A stretch of DNA of 64,000 nucleotides from Candidatus Tectimicrobiota bacterium (GCA_016190025.1 JACPRG010000017.1:1-64000), one strand, 5' to 3'; counted from the first letter of the stretch, positions 8,113 to 17,293 are shown. Notes: generated from the letters alone by a model not told the origin. Translations and numbers: made by a program.

Positions 8113-9147
8113 ATGGGAAGAGAGTCAAAAACCATCCGGAGGATGGCGATCGCGGCGACGCTCGCGGTTTTGATCGGGTCCGAAACCCGGGCACTGGCGC
8201 AGGCTGCGGCCACCTACTGCGCCGCCTGGATCATTTCCCCCTCCTACGCGCCCCTCGTGGCCGCCGTCGAGAAGGGGTTTTTCAAGGCCGAGGGGCTCGA
8301 CGTGAAGTACGTTCGGGGGCATGGCTCTTCGGATACCTTCAAGCGTGTCGGCCTGGGGTCGTGCGACATCGGACAGGCGGCGGCGGGAGCGGCTGTCCTG
8401 GGCAGGGCCAAAGGCGTCCGGGGGAAGCTCGTCGCGATGATGTCCCACAAGCTGGAGGAAACCCTCTATTTCTTCGCTGACTCGGGGATCCATTCCCCCA
8501 AGGACCTCGAGGGAAAACGCGTGACGGGAGGCCCCAAGGCCTCTTCCAACTCTCTGATGTTCCCTCTCTTCGCCCGGGCGAACGGCGTCGACGCCTCCAA
8601 GGTCCAGATGGTCTATATGACGCCCGGTGCCGTCATATCGAGCCTCGCCTCGGGGAAGGTGGACGCCACCATCGCCTATCACCGGATGGTGCCCAACTAC
8701 GAGAAGGCGGCCGGGCAGATTGGAAAGAAGATCAAGATGATCGTTTGGGCGGACAACGGCCTCGATCTCTACTCGGAAGGCATCGTCGCCTCCGATGAGA
8801 ACATCGCCACCAAGGGCGACCTCATCGTGCGCTTCCTGAGAGGGCAATTCCGCGGGATGGCCGATTCTCTGCGGGACCCGGAAGGGGCGGTGGAGCTGCT
8901 CGTCAAAAGACACCCCGGACACAGTCCGCAGGCGAGCCTTGCGAACCTGCGCCTCGTCCAGGAGTTCTGGTTCGACAGACTGTATGAAAAGGAGGGCCTC
9001 GGCCATATCAACCCGCGGAAGATGGCGGGCTCCATCGAGGCCACCTTGAAGGTCTCCGGGATCGAAAAGACCCTGGCCCCGGAAGATGTCATGACCAACC
9101 AGTTTATTGACCAGCTCCCGCGGGAGCTGCGCTTCCCGAGGAAATGA
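8113..9147 (+). CDS. NMT1/THI5-type ABC transporter substrate-binding protein
   Basis: This 344-residue periplasmic binding protein has a signal peptide (to about residue 31, ALAQA) and then the NMT1/SsuA fold: YAPLVAAVEKGFFKAEGLDVKYV, DIGQAAAGAAVLGRAKGV, and a hinge region with MTPGAVISSLASGKVDATIAY. Proteins of this family bind small organic ligands (nitrate, sulfonates, pyrimidine precursors, aromatic acids). ATG follows GGAGGGCTTGCC. It overlaps the earliest possible start of the UbiD gene and clearly leads that operon. No permease or ATPase is encoded next to it, so it either shares a transporter encoded elsewhere or serves as a receptor. The ligand is presumably a substrate of the downstream decarboxylases (inference). 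Confidence 0.88.
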   Translation: MGRESKTIRRMAIAATLAVLIGSETRALAQAAATYCAAWIISPSYAPLVAAVEKGFFKAEGLDVKYVRGHGSSDTFKRVGLGSCDIGQAAAGAAVLGRAKGVRGKLVAMMSHKLEETLYFFADSGIHSPKDLEGKRVTGGPKASSNSLMFPLFARANGVDASKVQMVYMTPGAVISSLASGKVDATIAYHRMVPNYEKAAGQIGKKIKMIVWADNGLDLYSEGIVASDENIATKGDLIVRFLRGQFRGMADSLRDPEGAVELLVKRHPGHSPQASLANLRLVQEFWFDRLYEKEGLGHINPRKMAGSIEATLKVSGIEKTLAPEDVMTNQFIDQLPRELRFPRK

Positions 9148-9200
9148 AATGGAAGGACCCCACGCTGGAGGAGGGGCCGAGGCCGTGGAGGGATTCAGCC

Positions 9201-10580
9201 ATGCCGTTCGATGACCCGAGAGATTTCTTGAGCTGCTTGGAAGAGGAGGAAGACCTGCTCCGGATCCCGACGCCGGTGGACGTCAAGCATCAGATCGCCG
9301 CGTACGTCCGGAAAACGTCCGACGAGCAAGGCCCGGCGATCCTGTTCGAGCGGGTCAAAGGGTACGATATGCCGGTTGTCTCGGGCCTCTTTGCGACGCG
9401 GCGGCGGGTTCTGCGGGCCCTCGAGTACGCGCCGGAGGAGGCCGTCGAACGGTTCTACGCGGGGATCAGCAACCCGATTCCCCCCGTGCGGGTGGGCGAT
9501 GGCCCCTGCCAAGAGGTCGTCCTCGAGGGCGAGGAGGCCGACCTGACCCGATTGCCGATTCCCACGTTTTCCCTTCGAGACGGAGGGGCCTTCATCACCC
9601 TGGGCCTTTCCGTCACCAAGGACCCGGACACCGGCGCCAAGAACGCCGCGATCTATCGGATGCAGCTCAAGGGCCGAAACCGCCTGGGCATTCTGTCCAA
9701 CAGTCACCAGGACTGCGGACACGCCATCCTCAAGGCTGAGAGGGAAGGGAAGGCCCTGGAGATTGCCGTCGCCATCGGCGTGGACCCGGTCATCCTGGTG
9801 GCGACGCAGGTGAAGACGCGCTACGGGGTCGATGAGCTGTCCCTGGCCGGGGGGCTTCGGGGCAAGCCGGTCAAGGTTGTGAAGTGCCGGACGGTGGACC
9901 TGGAGGTGCCGGCCACCAGCGAGATCGTGATCGAGGGGCGGTTCCTCCCCAACTACCGGGAGATGGAAGGCCCCTTCGGGGAGTTCACCGGGTACGACGG
10001 TCCGGCGGGCATGCGGCCCGTCCTGGAGGTGACGGCCATCACCCACAGGCGCTCCCCCATCTATCACGCGGCGCTGGTGGGCATGCCTATGACCGAAGCC
10101 CACTTCCTCAAGCAGCTCGCCAACGAGGTCACGGTCTTCCGGGAGTTGAAGTCCAAGTTCCCGGAGGTGAAGGCGGTTCACTTCCCGGCCTCGGGCTGCA
10201 GTGAGTTCACCTGTTACGTCTCCATGGCCCCGCGCTACAAGGGACAGTCCCGGAACGTCATCCTGGCCGCCCTGGGGAGCGCCAAGAGACCCAAGCTGGT
10301 GATCGTGGTGGACGAAGACATCGACATCTACGATGACATCCAGGTTCTATGGGCCATCAGCACCCGGATTCAGGCGGACCGGGATGTCATCATCGTGCCC
10401 GCCGTGGGGTCCGCCCCCCTGGATCCCTCGACGCCCGAACCCAATCTGTCCGCCGTCATGGGGATTGACGCGACCCGGCCCTTCGGCACGCCCTTTGCCG
10501 ATGTGACCGTGGTGCCGGGTGTGGAAGAGGTCCCCAACCTCTGGGAGCTGCTTCGCAACCACCGGGCCGTGACGATTTAG
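9201..10580 (+). CDS. UbiD-family prenylated-FMN-dependent decarboxylase (copy 1)
   Basis: This is a 459-residue UbiD family protein. The family reversibly (de)carboxylates aromatic or alpha,beta-unsaturated acids using prenylated FMN made by UbiX. The catalytic set is visible: Arg153 in IYRMQ, and Glu256 and Glu261 in EGPFGEFTGY, with spacing matching fungal Fdc1 Arg173/Glu277/Glu282. ATG at 9201 has GGAGGGATTCAGCC before it and gives the usual N-terminus (MPFDDPRDFLSCL). An earlier ATG at 9144 overlaps the upstream stop and would add 19 atypical residues. No ubiX is nearby. A second UbiD follows at 11051 and the two are clearly diverged, so they are not simply a recent duplicate. The substrate is unknown. 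Confidence 0.92.
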   Translation: MPFDDPRDFLSCLEEEEDLLRIPTPVDVKHQIAAYVRKTSDEQGPAILFERVKGYDMPVVSGLFATRRRVLRALEYAPEEAVERFYAGISNPIPPVRVGDGPCQEVVLEGEEADLTRLPIPTFSLRDGGAFITLGLSVTKDPDTGAKNAAIYRMQLKGRNRLGILSNSHQDCGHAILKAEREGKALEIAVAIGVDPVILVATQVKTRYGVDELSLAGGLRGKPVKVVKCRTVDLEVPATSEIVIEGRFLPNYREMEGPFGEFTGYDGPAGMRPVLEVTAITHRRSPIYHAALVGMPMTEAHFLKQLANEVTVFRELKSKFPEVKAVHFPASGCSEFTCYVSMAPRYKGQSRNVILAALGSAKRPKLVIVVDEDIDIYDDIQVLWAISTRIQADRDVIIVPAVGSAPLDPSTPEPNLSAVMGIDATRPFGTPFADVTVVPGVEEVPNLWELLRNHRAVTI

Positions 10581-10711
10581 CGGGGGGGGCCGATCCCGTC
10601 CCGGTCCATGGACTGGGCGCGAAGGCTCCCCCCCGGCCGCCGGCGCCTTGGGCGAAGGGGGCCGCTCGCTTGGCCTTGCCTTAGCCCCTGGGGGGAGCCC
10701 CGATCAGGTAA

Positions 10712-10766
10712 GCCGGGCATCATCCTGCCCGGCGGCACCCGTGTGGATTCCCGCTTGCGCGGGAAT
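10712..10766. repeat. Composite dispersed inverted repeats (GGATTCCCGC...GCGGGAAT type)
   Basis: Two adjacent inverted repeats are present: GCCGGGCA-6-TGCCCGGC at 10712-10733 and ATTCCCGC-TTGC-GCGGGAAT at 10747-10766. The second is the widespread bacterial repeat whose antisense reading gives the spurious peptide MSFPRKRES. It is non-coding and marks a permissive intergenic region. Confidence 0.8.
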
Positions 10767-10922
10767 GACAAAGGCAGGGGCCATGCCCGAGGCTGTAGTC
10801 GGGCATCCAGCGGCGAGCCGCCGGGGGCCTCTGGCAGAGGACCAGCCCCCGCGAAAACGGGGGGCAGGGGGTCGCGGCTACACGAAAATCAAGCTCGCCC
10901 ACGACCGTCCGCCTTATGTCTG

Positions 10923-10951
10923 TTGACACACGCGAAGGACGGGTGTTAAGA
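10923..10951 (+). promoter_or_regulatory. Candidate sigma-70-type promoter for the second UbiD unit
   Basis: A perfect -35 TTGACA (10923-10928) is followed after 17 bases by a weak -10 TTAAGA (10946-10951), 99 bases before the GTG start at 11051. Supported only by consensus and spacing. Confidence 0.45.
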
Positions 10952-11050
10952 ACTGGATGGATTCAGCCCCAAAGAAAAGCGCTTGAAATTTCGGTTGGTG
11001 CGCGGGGCAAGCGCGTGTGGAAACCACGGCCCGACATCCGGAGGTCCTGA

Positions 11051-12469
11051 GTGAACGGTCTGCGGAAGGTGATTGAAGAGGTCGGTTCGCGCTCGCCGAG
11101 TGATGTCATCCGGGTGAAGAAGTCCGTAGATCCCCACCTGGAGGCCACGGCGATCATCGCGCGTTTGGAGAAAGAGCACCAGTTTCCCATTTTGGTCTTT
11201 GAGCGCATGAAGGGCTCGGAATTTCCCGCGGTGTGCAACGTCATGGCCGAGCGGCGCCGGATCGCGTGGTCTCTGGGGGTAGAGGAGGCGGAGCTTTTGG
11301 AGACCGTGGCCGCGCGGGAGGGCCAGCGCATCGCTCCGCGGCGGGTTGAGGACGGCCCGGTGCGCGAGGTCATCCTCAAGGGGAAGGACATCGACGTCCG
11401 CCGGCTTCCCATCCTCACCCACAACGACCGGGACGACGCCCCCTACATCACCTCCGGGATCGCCGTCAGCCGGGACGCCGCTTCGGGCAAGGTGGACCTG
11501 GGGCTCTTCCGCAACCGCCTCATCGACGAGCGTCACATCGGCCTGTACTACAGCTGGGGGAAGCAGATTCAATTCCTGCACCGGCGGGCGGAGGAGAAGG
11601 GGGAGCCGCTTCCGGTGGCGATTGTCCTGGGGGCTCATCCGGCCTTGTATTTGGCCTCTCAGGGCTTGGCTTCGGTGGCGGCCGGGGACGACGAGTATGA
11701 GATCGCCTCGGGCCTCCTGGGGGAGCCCGTCGAGCTGGTCCGGTGCGAGACCATCGACCTGGAGGTTCCGGCCGACGCGGAGATCGTTCTGGAAGGGGAG
11801 CTGTTGCCCAATCGCCGCGAGAAGGAGGGTCCCTTCGGGGAGTTCACGGGGTACTACGGACAGATTGTCGAGCGCCCGGTGATGCGGCTGAGCGCCATCA
11901 CCCACCGCAGGGGGGCCTATTACCAGACCATCGCCTCGGGCCTGGCCGAGCATGTCCTGTTGGCCCTGCCGGCCCGGGAGGCGGCCCTGTTGCGCGAGCT
12001 CCGGAAGGTGGTCCCCACCGTGCGCTCGGTCCACTTCCCCACGGAAGCGGCCGGGCTCGCGATCTACATCTCCATGGAGAAGGTGAACGAGGGGGACGCG
12101 AAGAATGTGCTCCTCTTCATCCTCGGGCGGGATACCATCCTCAAGATGGCCGTCGTGGTCGACGACGACGTGGACATCCGAAACTCCCGGGAAGTGAACT
12201 GGGCCATCGCCACCCGCGTCCACGGCGAACGTGACATCCTCCTGGCTCCCGGAGCCCGGGGGACGCGGCTCGACCCCACGGCCCAGGACATCACCCGGTT
12301 GAGCCGCGACGGCGCCCTGGTGACGAAGATCGGAATCGACGCCACCAAGCCCATCGGCTACGGGTACGAGTGGCCGGAGCGGCTCACCAACCGCCTCGCG
12401 GATCAGATCGACCTGGACGCGATTCTGCCTTCCCCGGAGAAGACCCTTCTCGCTTCCGAGAAGCCTTGA
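11051..12469 (+). CDS. UbiD-family prenylated-FMN-dependent decarboxylase (copy 2)
   Basis: This is a 472-residue UbiD homologue starting at GTG after GGAGGTCCTGA. The candidate catalytic residues are conserved: Arg154 (LFRNR), Glu259 and Glu264 (EGPFGEFTGY). It differs from copy 1 in the substrate-facing region: copy 1 has IYRMQLKGRNRLGILSN where this one has LFRNRLIDERHIGLYYSW. The two enzymes therefore probably act on different acids or form a mixed complex. It is followed after 123 bases by a cyclase-family hydrolase and then a molybdoenzyme on the same strand. Whether it works as a decarboxylase or carboxylase cannot be told from sequence. Confidence 0.92.
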   Translation: MNGLRKVIEEVGSRSPSDVIRVKKSVDPHLEATAIIARLEKEHQFPILVFERMKGSEFPAVCNVMAERRRIAWSLGVEEAELLETVAAREGQRIAPRRVEDGPVREVILKGKDIDVRRLPILTHNDRDDAPYITSGIAVSRDAASGKVDLGLFRNRLIDERHIGLYYSWGKQIQFLHRRAEEKGEPLPVAIVLGAHPALYLASQGLASVAAGDDEYEIASGLLGEPVELVRCETIDLEVPADAEIVLEGELLPNRREKEGPFGEFTGYYGQIVERPVMRLSAITHRRGAYYQTIASGLAEHVLLALPAREAALLRELRKVVPTVRSVHFPTEAAGLAIYISMEKVNEGDAKNVLLFILGRDTILKMAVVVDDDVDIRNSREVNWAIATRVHGERDILLAPGARGTRLDPTAQDITRLSRDGALVTKIGIDATKPIGYGYEWPERLTNRLADQIDLDAILPSPEKTLLASEKP

Positions 12470-12592
12470 GGGGAGAGCGGATTCGTATCGGCGGCGAGCT
12501 CGCCCAGATAGCAGGTGTCTTTCCCGGCGCGCTCAAAAAGAGGCGCGTGCGACGAGCGGTTCCATCGGTGAGGGGGCGGGAGGTCTGAGCGT

Positions 12593-13381
12593 ATGGCGGA
12601 TGCGGCGGCCAAGCGGCCTGGGATGCGGTGCATTGATTTGAGCGTGCCGCTTCAGAATTTCTCTTTCGATCGGGACGTGGCGCGGATCCTTCACTGGGGG
12701 CACCGGGAAGGGGCGCGGCGGGTGTCGAAAGCCCACAACTTTGACCCGGACCTGTTGCCGGGGGGCCAGGCGCTCGCGGCGGAGGACGTGGAGCTGAACA
12801 CCCATTCAGGCACGCACATGGACTCCCCCTGGCACTTCAGCCCGACGTGTGGGGGTTCGCCCTCCCGGACGGCCGATGCGATTCCCCTGGAGTGGTGTTT
12901 TTCCGACGGCGTCGTCCTCGACATGACCCACAAAAGGGCGGGCGAGCTCATCACGGCGGCCGATCTGGAGGAGGCGGTCCGCAAGATTGGCTACCGGATC
13001 AAGCCCTATGACATTATTTTGATCCGAACGGACGCCACCAAGCGCTACGAGAAGCCGGACTTCCTGGCGAGCCAGCCGGGCATGGGCCGGGAGAGCACGC
13101 TGTGGCTCCTGGACCGGGGGGTCAAGGTGGTGGGCATCGACGCGTGGAGCTTCGACCGGCCCCTGGCGGACATGGTGAAGGAACTCAAGGCGGGAAACCA
13201 GGCCGCCTACTGCCCGGCCCACTTCGTGGGGAAGGAGCGGGAGTACTGCCACGTGGAGAAGCTGGCGAACCTGGACCTTCTTCCCCGGCCGTTCGGGTTC
13301 CGGGTGGCCGTCTTTCCCGTGAAGATCGCCCGCTCGAGCGCCGGCTGGGTGAGGGCGGTGGCCATTTTCGAGGAGGCGTGA
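12593..13381 (+). CDS. Cyclase-family (kynurenine formamidase-like) metal hydrolase
   Basis: This 262-residue protein belongs to the PF04199 cyclase family. It has the metal-binding signature HSGTHMDSPWHF (His/Asp/His set, around residues 68-79) and an IRTDATKRYE segment typical of the second half of the fold. Family members hydrolyse amides, lactams or isatin-type rings (kynurenine formamidase, isatin hydrolase) or act in polyketide cyclisation. Placement between UbiD and a molybdoenzyme suggests ring opening or amide hydrolysis in a catabolic pathway (inference). ATG is chosen because the N-terminus CIDLSVPLQN follows within normal distance. The upstream ribosome site (GGGAGGTCTGAGCGT) is somewhat far. 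Confidence 0.85.
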   Translation: MADAAAKRPGMRCIDLSVPLQNFSFDRDVARILHWGHREGARRVSKAHNFDPDLLPGGQALAAEDVELNTHSGTHMDSPWHFSPTCGGSPSRTADAIPLEWCFSDGVVLDMTHKRAGELITAADLEEAVRKIGYRIKPYDIILIRTDATKRYEKPDFLASQPGMGRESTLWLLDRGVKVVGIDAWSFDRPLADMVKELKAGNQAAYCPAHFVGKEREYCHVEKLANLDLLPRPFGFRVAVFPVKIARSSAGWVRAVAIFEEA

Positions 13382-13506
13382 CCTCGCGCCTTCGGGGCGG
13401 GGGGATGTTCATCGTCGAGCCGCCCGGCCACCAGGTTTGGCCGTGAGGCCGGCGTGAAAGGCGCAGGCGTTCCTGGAGGGGAGCCCGGCCGCAGAGATGA
13501 GAAGGC

Positions 13507-15888
13507 ATGCCGATCCGCGAGATCCGCACCTACGACGCCCAGAGCAAGTCCCAGAGCGGCATCATCTGTGTCGTGGAGGACGGCCGTCTCGTGGAGGTGC
13601 GCCCCGACCCCGACCACCCGAACGGCCCGCACGAGATCGAGCTGGACCCCAAGAGCAAGGCCCTGCCGGAGCTCTTGTACCACCCGGAACGCCTGAAGCA
13701 TCCCCTGCGGCGGACGAGACCCAAGACCTCCCCCGACCCTGGCTGGGAAAGGATCTCCTGGGAGGAGGCCCTGGACGCCATCGCGCGCAAGCTCCTGGAG
13801 ATCCGGGAGACCTCCGGGCCGGAGGCGGTGGATTTTCACCGGGCCTCGCCGGGGGGCGCCGCCTCGAGCGACTACAACGCCTGGTTCCACCGGCTGGCCT
13901 TCACCTTCGGGAGCCCCAACATCTCCTCGGCGATGTACATCTGCAACTGGCACAAGGACTTCGCCTCGCGCTACACCTACGGAAGCGGCATCGCCGAGCC
14001 CGACTTCGACCAGACGGCCTGCATTGTCCTGTGGGGGCACAACCCCGAGAACACCTGGCGGGGGCACTACCGGAAGATCCTGCAGGCCCTGGACCGGGGG
14101 GCGAAGTTCATCGTGGTGGACCCCCGGCGGATCCCCCTCGCCGAGCGGGCGGACCTGTGGCTGCCGGTCCGTCCGGGGACGGATGGCTGCCTGGCCCTGG
14201 GGATGCTGGACGTCCTCATCGGCGAGGGGCTGTTCGACCGGGAGTTCGCCCGGACCTGGACGACGGGGCCCTTCGCGGTCCGGGAGGACACAGGGCGGTT
14301 TTTGCGGCAGAGCGACCTCGACCCCGAGGGAAGCCGGGAGCGGTTCGCTGTCTGGGACGAGGGGAGGGGCCGGCTGGCGACCCTCCACCCCCTCGATGAC
14401 CCCGGCGGGATCTCTCCCGCCCTCTCGGCCCGAGGGACGGCAAGGCTGCGGACCGGAGAGACCGCGCCCTTCCGGACGGCCTGGGATCACCTGGTCGAGG
14501 CCGCCCGGCGCATTCCCCTCGAGGAGGTGAGCCGTGTCACGGGGGTCCCCACGGAGGACATCCGCCGGGCGACGCGGATGCTGGCCACCGTCAAGCCCTC
14601 CTGCTACTACACCTACAACGGGGTGGAGCAGCACCCCAACGCCACCCAGACGAACCGGGCCATCTCCCTGCTCTTCCTGCTGACCGGGCAGTGCGACGCT
14701 CCGGGGGCCAACGTCAACTTCCCCGGCGTCAAGACGGAGGGCGTGGCCGGAGTGAGCCTGCTGCCGCCGGGCCAGCGGGAGAAGAACCTCGCCCGCGCGC
14801 GGTTCCCCCTCGGCCCGCCCGCCACGGCGAGCCACCTTCCGCCCTACGAGGTGTTCCGGGCCATCCTGACGGGGAAACCCTATCCCATCCGGGCCATCGT
14901 GAGCTTCGGGGGCAACATCCTTCTTTCCACGTGTGACACCCTCGAGGGGGAAAAGGCCCTGGAGAAGCTGGAATTCTTCGTCCTGGCCGAGCTGTTCGAG
15001 ACGCCCGTGGCCCGGTTCGCGGACATCCTCCTCCCCGCCTCCACCTTCCTCGAGTCCAGCCATGTCAAGACAGGCTTCGGCGGGCAGGGGGCCGCGGCCA
15101 ACACCTTCCTTCAGCTCCGTAAGGAGATCGTCCCGCCCATGTACGAGTCATGGCCGGACATGAAGATCATCTTCGAGCTGGCCCGGCGCCTGGGGCTGGG
15201 CGACCGCTTCTGGGGCGGCGACGTCCGGGCGGCCTTCGACGCCCAGTTGGCGCCCGCGGGCCTTTCCGTGGAGGATCTGGAGAAGAACCCCGGGGGTGTC
15301 TCGGTCCCCCTTCCGGTGGAGCACCGCAAGTACCGGGTCAGAGACCCGCAGACGGGGCGCGCCCGCGGGTTCAAGACGGCGACGGGCCGGGTGGAGGTCT
15401 ACCTGGAATCCTTCCTGGAGCACAGCCAGCCCCCGGTGCCCGAGTTCGTCCCGCCGCGCCCCGCGGGGGCGGAGGACCCGGGGGCCTACCCCCTCACCAT
15501 GATCACGGCCAAGGTGCTGGAGTTCTGCCACGGACAGCACCGGGCCCTCCCCAGCCTACGGAGGCTGCGGCCGGAGCCTCAGGTCGACATCCATCCCCAG
15601 ACCGCCAAGGGGTTGGGGGTCAAGGACGGGGACTGGGTCCGCCTCAGGACCCCCCAGGGGGGCGTGCGGGTGCGCGCGCGGCTGACCGACGCCATCCGTC
15701 CGGACGTGGTGTGCACCCAGCACGGGTGGTGGCAGGGATGCCGGGACCTGGGTCTGCCGGGCTACGACGTCTTCTCCGAACAGGGAGCGAACCTCAACCG
15801 GATCATCGGCAGCCAGGTGGTGGACCCCGTGAGCGGCGCCACCCCCAACCGCTCGAGCCCCTGCCGAATTGAGCCCCTCACCCCGTGA
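13507..15888 (+). CDS. Molybdopterin bis-MGD oxidoreductase-family protein lacking the N-terminal Fe-S cysteines
   Basis: This 793-residue protein has the complete DMSO-reductase/polysulfide-reductase family architecture: an N-terminal domain, WERISWEEALD (about 80-90), a bis-MGD-binding core and the C-terminal MopB dinucleotide domain (VDIHPQTAKGLGVKDGDWVRL; QHGWWQGC). The four cysteines that normally bind a [4Fe-4S] cluster are replaced. In place of CxxCxxxC and the later LCxKG cysteine it has Asp10, Ser13, Ser17 and Asp47, while the flanking VVEDGRLVEVRPDPDHP is well preserved. A metal-ligand-type Cys is retained at about residue 146 (MYICNWHKD). No Tat signal and no electron-transfer or anchor subunit is encoded next to it. 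It is probably cytoplasmic. Fe-S-free relatives include DMSO/TMAO reductases and the transhydroxylase large subunit; the reaction here is unknown. Confidence 0.88.
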   Translation: MPIREIRTYDAQSKSQSGIICVVEDGRLVEVRPDPDHPNGPHEIELDPKSKALPELLYHPERLKHPLRRTRPKTSPDPGWERISWEEALDAIARKLLEIRETSGPEAVDFHRASPGGAASSDYNAWFHRLAFTFGSPNISSAMYICNWHKDFASRYTYGSGIAEPDFDQTACIVLWGHNPENTWRGHYRKILQALDRGAKFIVVDPRRIPLAERADLWLPVRPGTDGCLALGMLDVLIGEGLFDREFARTWTTGPFAVREDTGRFLRQSDLDPEGSRERFAVWDEGRGRLATLHPLDDPGGISPALSARGTARLRTGETAPFRTAWDHLVEAARRIPLEEVSRVTGVPTEDIRRATRMLATVKPSCYYTYNGVEQHPNATQTNRAISLLFLLTGQCDAPGANVNFPGVKTEGVAGVSLLPPGQREKNLARARFPLGPPATASHLPPYEVFRAILTGKPYPIRAIVSFGGNILLSTCDTLEGEKALEKLEFFVLAELFETPVARFADILLPASTFLESSHVKTGFGGQGAAANTFLQLRKEIVPPMYESWPDMKIIFELARRLGLGDRFWGGDVRAAFDAQLAPAGLSVEDLEKNPGGVSVPLPVEHRKYRVRDPQTGRARGFKTATGRVEVYLESFLEHSQPPVPEFVPPRPAGAEDPGAYPLTMITAKVLEFCHGQHRALPSLRRLRPEPQVDIHPQTAKGLGVKDGDWVRLRTPQGGVRVRARLTDAIRPDVVCTQHGWWQGCRDLGLPGYDVFSEQGANLNRIIGSQVVDPVSGATPNRSSPCRIEPLTP

Positions 15889-16081
15889 GCGTCGTGCCCC
15901 CGCACCTCTCGTCGCGGGGGGACGAGGGCCGGGCTTGAGGTCGCTCTCGATCGGGTCCAAGGCTCCGGATGGCTTCGTCCAGGGAGAGAGGGGGGAAAAA
16001 CTGTCCCCGCCGGTGCGACGGGGGCGGCGTTGCGAGTCCTGCTGGCCGCCTGAAGGCGCAGCGGGAGAAGGAGGGTTTGCG

Positions 16082-17089
16082 ATGCGTCGAGGGAAAGTGA
16101 GCCGGGCGGCAATCTTCACAGGGTTGTTCTTTTTCTCCCTCTCCGTTCCCGCCCGGGCCGAGCGGGTTGTGGCGATGATGGACTGGATCCTGAACGGGAA
16201 GCACTCGCCCTTCTTCGCCGGGGTGAAGAAGGGCTTCTACAAGGCGGATGGGCTGGAGCCGGACATCATTCGGGGCAGAGGCTCGGGGGATACGGCCAAG
16301 ACTGTGGCGACAGGGCAGGCCGACTACGGCTTTGCCGACTCGGGCGTCGTGATCGTCGGTCGAACGCGCGGTCTCGATGCAAAGATGCTGGCCATCATCC
16401 ACGACCGCGCCCCGCACGCCATCTTCTCCGTGAAGGGGAAGGGTTTCCAGAAGCCGACCGACTTCATCGGGAAGAAGTTCGGCGGGGCCAAGGCGGACGC
16501 TGTCCGGATCATCTTCCCGGCTTTCGCCCAGGTCAACGGGTACAAGGGGAGCGACGTGGAGTGGATCGACATGCCGGGAACGGCGAAGACCTCCAGCCTT
16601 CTCTCGGGCCGCGTGGACGCCATCACGAACTACGTCACCGACGGTGTCGCCATCAAGGCGAGCGCCCGGAAGGTGGGCTTGGAGATCTCAACGCTGCTTT
16701 TCCGCGACCACGGTTTGGACCTCTACTCGAACGGTCTTTTGGCCTCGGATGAGCGGATCCAACGGAATCCGGACCAGGCGGGCCGCTTCGTCCGGGCGAC
16801 CATGAAGGCCTGGGCCTGGTCGGTGGAGAACCCGAAGGAGGCCCTGGACATTTTCATGGCCCAGACGCCGACGCTGGCCCGCTCCATCGCCGAGGGGCAG
16901 CTTATGCTGGCCTTGGATATGCTGCTGTCCGACTATTCCAAGGTCCACGGGATCGGGCACTTCGACGAGAAGAAGATGCAGCAGACGATCGACGTCTTGG
17001 CGAAGTACATGAACCTCCCGCGAAAGCCCTCTCCTTCGGAGGTGTACACCAACGGGTTCTTGCCCAAGCTCTTCCCGAAAAAGCCCTGA
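16082..17089 (+). CDS. NMT1/THI5-type substrate-binding protein (second)
   Basis: This 335-residue exported binding protein starts at the ATG after GAAGGAGGGTTTGCG. The signal peptide ends near ARAE (about residue 24). The NMT1 core is clear: HSPFFAGVKKGFYKADGLEPDII, RGSGDTAKTVATGQADYGFADSG, and SSLLSGRVDAITNY. It resembles the protein at 8113 in pattern (for example DHGLDLYSNGLLASDE versus DNGLDLYSEGIVASDE), so the two likely recognise related ligands. No permease or ATPase follows; the next gene is a dihydropyrimidinase-like hydrolase, whose substrate it may deliver. Confidence 0.88.
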   Translation: MRRGKVSRAAIFTGLFFFSLSVPARAERVVAMMDWILNGKHSPFFAGVKKGFYKADGLEPDIIRGRGSGDTAKTVATGQADYGFADSGVVIVGRTRGLDAKMLAIIHDRAPHAIFSVKGKGFQKPTDFIGKKFGGAKADAVRIIFPAFAQVNGYKGSDVEWIDMPGTAKTSSLLSGRVDAITNYVTDGVAIKASARKVGLEISTLLFRDHGLDLYSNGLLASDERIQRNPDQAGRFVRATMKAWAWSVENPKEALDIFMAQTPTLARSIAEGQLMLALDMLLSDYSKVHGIGHFDEKKMQQTIDVLAKYMNLPRKPSPSEVYTNGFLPKLFPKKP

Positions 17090-17293
17090 GCCGGCCTGAG
17101 CCGGGAGGACAGCGGGACGCGCTTCGGGGGCTCGGACGGATCCCGGAAAAGGAAGGTCTGGAAGAAGTTGTTGAATGCGTCGGCAAGGGGGGGGCTGTTA
17201 CGCGTGGGGGCGGAATGGCCATCCCCCGCTCGTATCTGAGGTCATCCAGAGGGTGTTGCGGGGCGTTGCCGCTTGACAGGAGGAAAGGGCTCT

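Larger units (their letters stand above)
10581..11050. other. 470-base gene-free region between the two UbiD genes
   Basis: The region holds the composite inverted repeats at 10712-10766 and a candidate promoter at 10923-10951, both listed separately. The rest shows only GC-rich, repeat-like segments. Because the gap is long and carries a promoter, the second UbiD probably starts a new transcription unit. Confidence 0.6.

Noticed and set aside
10577..10771. Minus-strand small frame beginning MSFPRKREST
   Set aside because: It is the antisense reading of the common ATTCCCGC...GCGGGAAT repeat and not a gene.
15889..16081. N-terminal extension of the second NMT1-type binding protein from 15869
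   Set aside because: The ATG at 16082 has AAGGAGGG and starts a normal signal peptide; the earlier frame is low-complexity and overlaps the molybdoenzyme gene.
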